A DNA stretch of 33,249 bases from DASUSH01 sp036375215. Lineage in GTDB: Bacteria; Actinomycetota; Thermoleophilia; Solirubrobacterales; 70-9. The stretch lies in NCBI GenBank assembly GCA_036375215.1, contig DASUSH010000102.1, positions 1 through 33,249 of the forward strand, in the 5' to 3' direction. Numbering within the stretch: position 1 is the first letter of the stretch; every line of letters begins with the position of its first letter. This document shows positions 29,464-33,249 of this stretch, piece by piece. The position numbers and the translations under genes are program-made. The notes under the pieces are model-generated. The model did no database searches, was not told the origin of the DNA, and saw only the letters and a program-made list of their open reading frames with translations.

Positions 29464-30123
29464 GTGAACCTCGAGGCGATCGTCCTCGCCGTCGGCAGCG
29501 CCGCGCGGCCGGCCGGGCTCGCCGCCGTCTACTCGCTGCTCTCGCGCGGGCGGCCGGGCCGAATGCTCGCCGCCTACATCGGCGCCGGCTTCGCCTTCAG
29601 CGCCGGGTTCGGGATCCTCGTCGTGACCGCGCTCCACACTGCCGACCTGACGCCGCCGCGACTGCTGAGCGCGATCTTCGACCTCGTCGTCGGCGCGGCC
29701 GCGCTCGGCTTCGCGGCCGGGGTCTTCGCCGGGCGCTCGCTCAACCGCTCGCCCGACGATCCGTCGGGCACCGAGGGTTGGGCGCTGCGCAGGCTGCGGG
29801 AGCCGAGCGTCCCGATGGCTGCCCTCGTCGGCATCGCCACCCACCTCCCCGGGCTCTTCTACCTGCTCGCCCTGAACTCGATCATCGCCGAGCGCGACGG
29901 CGTCGCCGAGAGCATCTGGCGCGTGCTCGCCTACAACGCGATCTGGTTCGGGGTGTCGGTCGCCGCCGTCTTCTTCCTCGTGATCCGGCCCTCGGCGGCC
30001 CGCGACCTGTTCGGCCGGCTCAACGTCTGGGTGCGCCGCCACCAGCGGCCGATCGTGGTCACGGTCTTCGGCATCGTCGGCGTCTACCTGATCGCGCACG
30101 GCGTCGGTCTGCTCGCGCGCTGA
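29464..30123 (+). CDS. GAP/SfLAP-family membrane protein
   Basis: 219-aa membrane protein with about six helices. The pattern fits the GAP (SfLAP, sulfolipid-1-addressing protein) family, which is related in fold to LysE exporters: ARPAGLAAVYSLLSRGRPGRMLAAYIGAG at the start (two blocks), FDLVVGAAALGFAAGV, and ATHLPGLFYLLALNSI in the middle. Mycobacterial relatives take part in export of surface lipids; this member's cargo is unknown. GTG 29464 is the only reasonable start, with a weak GGGG upstream. Confidence 0.82.
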   Translation: MNLEAIVLAVGSAARPAGLAAVYSLLSRGRPGRMLAAYIGAGFAFSAGFGILVVTALHTADLTPPRLLSAIFDLVVGAAALGFAAGVFAGRSLNRSPDDPSGTEGWALRRLREPSVPMAALVGIATHLPGLFYLLALNSIIAERDGVAESIWRVLAYNAIWFGVSVAAVFFLVIRPSAARDLFGRLNVWVRRHQRPIVVTVFGIVGVYLIAHGVGLLAR

Positions 30124-30149
30124 GCGCGGCGCGGGCGCGTCCCGCTCAG
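30120..30149. terminator. Inverted repeat spanning both convergent stop codons
   Basis: CTGAGCG (30120-30126) and CGCTCAG (30143-30149) form a perfect 7-bp stem with a 16-base loop. The left arm contains the TGA of the GAP gene and the right arm the TGA of the minus-strand gene. A bidirectional terminator is plausible; no T-run. Confidence 0.5.
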
Positions 30150-32224
30150 TCGGCGTAGGCGTCGTGGCCGAGGTCGGCGAGCCAGCGGCGCATGTGGCGG
30201 TGCATCGCCTCGGCCCCGACCACCGGCTCGGAGGGCACGCGCCAGTCGCTCGGGAAGAGCGCGAACGGGTGCGACTGGCCACCGCCCATGCCGCCGTGCG
30301 AGCCGACCAGCTCCTCGAACGCGGCGACCTCGTCGCTCTCGGCCCAGTAGGTGGAGTTGACGGCGATGTCGGGGCAGTGGGCGAAGGCGTCGGTGCGGGC
30401 GACGTGCGCCGCGGCGTTCGGCCCGAACGGCGCCAGCGGGTCCTCGCCCTCGACCCGGCCCGCGTCGAGGTAGTTGGCGCCGCCCGCGCCGAGCACGACG
30501 GCTCCCTCGCCCTCGGCGCGGACGAGCAGGAAGCCGATCCCAGGATGCTCGCGCAGGGTGTCGATGAGGCGCGGGTGCAGGGCGTCGATCCGCTCGCGGG
30601 TGAGCCGCCCGGGCTCGCGCGGGAACGAGATCAGCCCGAGGTTGCCGGAGGCCATCACCGACAGCTCCGGGAGCGCCTCCTCGCCCGCCTGCGCCGCCTC
30701 GCGCCCGGGGCCGTCCTCGCCGAGCACGACCTCGCCGTCGACCCGGCGCGAGCGGGTCGCCGCGCGCGCGGCACGGCCGACGGCGCCCGTGCCGCCGCCC
30801 GCCTCGGTCAGCCCGGCGCCGAGGTAGCTGATCGCCTCGTCGGAGCGCGCGTCCTGGGCCTCGACCTCGGCGCTGGCGGTCCCGCAGGCGCGGCTGACGA
30901 CGTCCTCGAGCGAGGCCCCGTAGCGGCCGAGGAACGTCGCCCCCTGCGACTGGCCGTGGTCGGAGAGGACGACGAAGCGGTAGGGGCGCGGGGCGCCCGC
31001 GGCCGCGGCCTCGATCCGGGCGAGCTGGCGGTCGACCCGCCGTAGCGTCGTGAGCGCGTCGATGCGCTCGACCCCGGAGTGGTGCGCGACCTCGTCGTAG
31101 GCGAGGAAGGTCGTGTAGCCGACCGGCCGCCCGGCGTAGAGGTCGCCGATCACCGCGGCGACCTGGAGGTCCCGCTGGACGACGGTGCCCCAGGCGCGGA
31201 CGAAGGCGTAGGCGAAGCTGCGCTTGATCCGCGGCCGGATGTCGCGGCGGCGCTGCTGGGAGGCGAAGTAGAGCTCCTGGGCGATGTCGCCGATCGCGAG
31301 GCAGAAGGTGCGGGTGACGCTGTAGGGGTTGGCGAAGTAGGCGTAGTAGTCCTGGCCGATCCGGCCGGGGCGATCGCGGTCGAGCACGGTGCTCATCGTC
31401 AGCAGGGTGTGGGGGGCGTCGCCCGAGAGGATGTTGGCGCGGCTCGCGCCGTCGGCGTGCAGGAGGCCGCGACCGTCGGAGTGGCGGCGCTCGAGCTCGG
31501 CCGCGTCCCTGGGGTGATTGGTGACGATCGCGGCGCCGCGGTCCTTCTCCCACCAGCGGAAGGCCGGCATGTCGTCGTTCGAGCCGTGGAGGAGGCCGGC
31601 CTGGCAGGCGCCGGTCTGCGATGACCAGTCGGTCTCCCAGCCGATCAGCCGGTGCGAGCCGTCGCGCAGCCAGCGCGCCAGCGTCGGCACGTGGCCGTCG
31701 CGGATCGCGCGCTGGACGACGCCGTGGGCGAGTCCGTCGATCTCGAGGAAGTAGACGCCGGGGACGTCCGAGTCGGCGCGCGCGCCGGCCTGGCGCCGGG
31801 CCTGGCGCCGGATCACGTTCCGGTAGAAGAAGTCGTCGTCGTCGATCGCGAGCAGCGCCGTGGCCAGCGAGTTGACCAGCGTGATCCCGATCGCGACGGC
31901 GATCCCGGCTCCGACCCCGTCGACGTGGATCCCGGGCTCGATCTCGGAGACGAGGACCACGACCGCGCCGTTCAGCAGGAGGACGCCGAGGCCGAGCGTG
32001 AGCACGGTGAACGGCAGAGCGATCCGGATCACCAGCGGCCAGACGAGCGCGTTCAGGAGGCCGATCGCGGCGGCGGCGGCGAGCGCGGCGCCGTCGCCGT
32101 CGACCCGGAAGTCACGCATGATCGCGCTGAGGAGGACGAGCGTGGCGGCGGTGAGGATCCAGACCGCGATCACGCGCAGGACGGCGCGGCGACCCGCGAA
32201 CCGCTCTCTCCGCCTCTCACCCAT
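30146..32224 (-). CDS. Holin-domain membrane protein fused to a phosphodiesterase (alkaline phosphatase superfamily)
   Basis: 692-aa fusion. Residues 14-128 contain four membrane helices like the phage holin 4_2/YvlD family (WPLVIRIALPFTVLTLGLG). Residues 155-692 form a type I phosphodiesterase/nucleotide pyrophosphatase domain: Asp163 in FLEIDGLAHG, a nucleophile candidate Thr204 in SSQTGACQ, YDEVAHHSG, and LSDHGQSQG. Metal-binding His residues recur near the C-terminus (GSHGGMGGGQSHPF). The YvlD-like part probably anchors the enzyme; despite the name, no phage link is implied. Substrate unknown (nucleotide, lipid or wall polymer). TACCAT lies 12 bases before ATG 32224. Confidence 0.86.
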   Translation of the reverse strand: MGERRRERFAGRRAVLRVIAVWILTAATLVLLSAIMRDFRVDGDGAALAAAAAIGLLNALVWPLVIRIALPFTVLTLGLGVLLLNGAVVVLVSEIEPGIHVDGVGAGIAVAIGITLVNSLATALLAIDDDDFFYRNVIRRQARRQAGARADSDVPGVYFLEIDGLAHGVVQRAIRDGHVPTLARWLRDGSHRLIGWETDWSSQTGACQAGLLHGSNDDMPAFRWWEKDRGAAIVTNHPRDAAELERRHSDGRGLLHADGASRANILSGDAPHTLLTMSTVLDRDRPGRIGQDYYAYFANPYSVTRTFCLAIGDIAQELYFASQQRRRDIRPRIKRSFAYAFVRAWGTVVQRDLQVAAVIGDLYAGRPVGYTTFLAYDEVAHHSGVERIDALTTLRRVDRQLARIEAAAAGAPRPYRFVVLSDHGQSQGATFLGRYGASLEDVVSRACGTASAEVEAQDARSDEAISYLGAGLTEAGGGTGAVGRAARAATRSRRVDGEVVLGEDGPGREAAQAGEEALPELSVMASGNLGLISFPREPGRLTRERIDALHPRLIDTLREHPGIGFLLVRAEGEGAVVLGAGGANYLDAGRVEGEDPLAPFGPNAAAHVARTDAFAHCPDIAVNSTYWAESDEVAAFEELVGSHGGMGGGQSHPFALFPSDWRVPSEPVVGAEAMHRHMRRWLADLGHDAYAD

Positions 32225-32236
32225 ACCTCAGGTGCG

Positions 32237-32246
32237 ATGGTACGTT
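32237..32246. promoter_or_regulatory. Overlapping divergent -10 elements (phosphodiesterase / CYTH gene)
   Basis: ATGGTACGTT reads TACGTT on plus (32241-32246, 9 bases before ATG 32256) and TACCAT on minus (32242-32237, 12 bases before ATG 32224). The two hexamers share the central TA. The starts are only 31 bases apart, so both genes must be driven from here. Confidence 0.5.
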
Positions 32247-32255
32247 CGGACGGGT

Positions 32256-33032
32256 ATGGATGCGGGAAGGTCGGCGACGCGGGACGACGACGACCAGCTC
32301 GTCGAGCTGCTCGGCCTGATCGAGGGCGCCGACAGCGTCGAGCTCAAGCTGACGGTTCCGGGCGCGGACCGCCGCGAGACGCTCGAGGCGCTGGGGGTGG
32401 ACCCGCTCGACTCGGTCCTCCGCCAGGTCTACTTCTTCGACACCCCGGGCCTCGACCTCGAGGGCGCCGGGCTCGTGGTCCGCGCACGCCGGACGCAGGG
32501 CAAGCCGGACGACTCGGTGATGAAGCTGCGACCGGTCGTGCCGGCTGCGCTGCCTGAAGCCGTCCGCGCCGAGGAGATGTTCGGGGTCGAGGTCGACGCG
32601 ATGCCCGGCGGCTTCGTCTGCTCGGGCTCGTTCAAGGGCAAGCTCGAACCCGGCAGGGTGAAGGACACGCTCGCGAACCGGCGCCCGCTGAAGCGGCTCT
32701 TCTCGAAGCCGCAGCGCGCGTTCTTCGCCGAGCACGCGCCCGGCGGGGTCGGGCTGGACGACCTCGCGGTCCTCGGCCCGGTCCACGTCCTCAAGGTGAA
32801 GTTCGATCCGGCGGGGTTCGGCTCGCGGATGGTCGTGGAGCTCTGGTTCTACCCGGACGGCTCGCAGATCCTCGAGCTCTCGACCAAGTGCGCCCCGAGC
32901 GAGGCGTTCGACGCCGCGGCGCGCTCGCGCGCCTTCCTGCACGAGCGCGGGGTCGACCTCTCCGGCGAGCAGCGGACGAAGACGCGCGCCGCGCTCGAGT
33001 TCTTCGCCGGGGAGCTGGCCGAGGCGCGATAG
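32256..33032 (+). CDS. CYTH-domain protein (triphosphate tunnel metalloenzyme fold)
   Basis: 258-aa CYTH-like protein. VELKLTVPG (28-36) opens the tunnel, YFFDTPGLDLEGAGLVVRARR (59-79, two blocks) is a hallmark, and SVMKLRP (87-93) supplies basic residues. CYTH enzymes act on triphosphates: class IV adenylate cyclase, thiamine triphosphatase or tripolyphosphatase. The signature ExExK reads S27-V-E-L-K here, lacking the first Glu, so metal binding may be weakened. No CHAD domain is attached. The frame opens at 31860, but ATG 32256 is chosen because the fold starts right after it and TACGTT lies 9 bases upstream. Confidence 0.82.
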   Translation: MDAGRSATRDDDDQLVELLGLIEGADSVELKLTVPGADRRETLEALGVDPLDSVLRQVYFFDTPGLDLEGAGLVVRARRTQGKPDDSVMKLRPVVPAALPEAVRAEEMFGVEVDAMPGGFVCSGSFKGKLEPGRVKDTLANRRPLKRLFSKPQRAFFAEHAPGGVGLDDLAVLGPVHVLKVKFDPAGFGSRMVVELWFYPDGSQILELSTKCAPSEAFDAAARSRAFLHERGVDLSGEQRTKTRAALEFFAGELAEAR

Positions 33033-33035
33033 CGT
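33030..33035 (+). promoter_or_regulatory. -10-like TAGCGT overlapping the CYTH stop codon
   Basis: The TAG stop of the CYTH gene continues as TAGCGT, 8 bases before GTG 33044, the same hexamer and spacing as at 28123. Confidence 0.48.
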
Positions 33036-33043
33036 CCAGCGGC

Positions 33044-33249
33044 GTGCCGCTCGAGACGATGACCTACGAGCGCGACGGCCGCGTCGCGCGCATCACCCTC
33101 GACCGCCCCGAGCGCGGCAACGGGATCACCCTGGAGATGCCGCGCGAGCTCGCCGCCTGCGTCGAGCGCGCCAACCTCGACCCCGAGGTGCACGTGATCG
33201 CGCTCGCCGGCAACGGCAGCGGCTTCTGCGGCGGTTACGACCTCGTCGC
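33044..33249 (+). CDS. Enoyl-CoA hydratase/isomerase (crotonase) family, 5' part only
   Basis: The first 68 codons of a gene cut by the window end. VPLETMTYERDGRVARI then TLDRPERGNGITLEM matches the crotonase N-terminus (usually RPE-x-x-NA), and GNGSGFCGGYDL is the oxyanion-hole region (usually GFCAGAD/YDL). The family hydrates or isomerises enoyl-CoA. The second conserved Glu region lies beyond the window. GTG 33044 is supported by TAGCGT 8 bases upstream. It fits the acyl-CoA genes elsewhere in the window. Confidence 0.85.
   Translation, partial: MPLETMTYERDGRVARITLDRPERGNGITLEMPRELAACVERANLDPEVHVIALAGNGSGFCGGYDLV

Noticed and set aside
30146..32224. Holin-like domain as evidence of a prophage
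   Set aside because: YvlD-type domains are common chromosomal proteins; no other phage gene, integrase or attachment site is present.
1..33249. tRNA, rRNA, CRISPR array, insertion sequence, replication origin
   Set aside because: Looked for on both strands; no cloverleaf with CCA-type end, no spaced repeats, no transposase and no DnaA-box cluster seen by eye.

Overview
The window is very GC-rich, densely packed actinobacterial chromosome with strong G/C bias at third codon positions. Family content (DUF5679, DUF4126, GAP/SfLAP, an AbiEi-like/DUF559 protein, a holin-domain phosphodiesterase, PPK2, P450, TetR) and many apparently leaderless starts fit a soil actinobacterium, probably Thermoleophilia/Solirubrobacterales. 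That placement is inference. I see no rRNA, tRNA, CRISPR, insertion sequence or prophage. No gap without a gene exceeds about 300 bases.

Layout. (1) 20-7553, minus strand: MoxR-type AAA+ ATPase, CoxE-like VWA protein, large secreted alpha/beta hydrolase, PhoD-like metallophosphatase, HAD phosphatase. (2) 7575-10056, plus: small membrane protein, PPK2 polyphosphate kinase, hendecad-repeat coiled-coil protein. (3) 10105-12723: metallo-beta-lactamase-fold hydrolase and PAS protein (minus), divergent from a GGDEF/HD-GYP enzyme with both c-di-GMP motifs intact. (4) 12878-15165: zinc-ribbon DUF5679, AbiEi/DUF559-like protein, membrane-anchored coiled-coil protein, rhodanese. (5) 15232-17040: thiolase and DUF4126 membrane protein. 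(6) 17058-22995: divergent cluster around a TetR regulator. Thioesterase, small membrane protein and alpha/beta hydrolase lie on the minus strand; TetR, DoxX-like protein and cytochrome P450 on the plus strand; an acyl-CoA dehydrogenase is convergent. (7) 23007-30123: L-2-hydroxyglutarate oxidase, a 7-TM protein fused to a PI-PLC X-like domain, two tandem peptidase-E-like proteins, a LigC-like ligase, two membrane proteins. (8) 30146-33249: holin-domain/phosphodiesterase fusion, divergent CYTH-domain protein, and the start of an enoyl-CoA hydratase cut by the window edge.

The best candidate for an undescribed system is region 6. The TetR/hydrolase divergent promoter has a perfect 7-bp inverted repeat overlapping or abutting both presumed -10 elements. 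Beside it is a perfect CRP-type site (TGTGA-N6-TCACA). A second, one-mismatch CRP-type site precedes the P450. Both sites sit 30.5 bp from the -10 element of the promoter they would serve, close to class II CRP activation geometry. This suggests a cAMP-responsive, ligand-derepressed system acting on a hydrophobic substrate.

A second theme is promoter architecture. About fifteen genes have a TANNNT- or GATAAT-like hexamer 6-9 bases before the start codon, the signature of leaderless transcription. In four tandem gene pairs the TAG stop codon of the upstream gene is itself the first half of this hexamer. Two divergent pairs share overlapping -10 hexamers.
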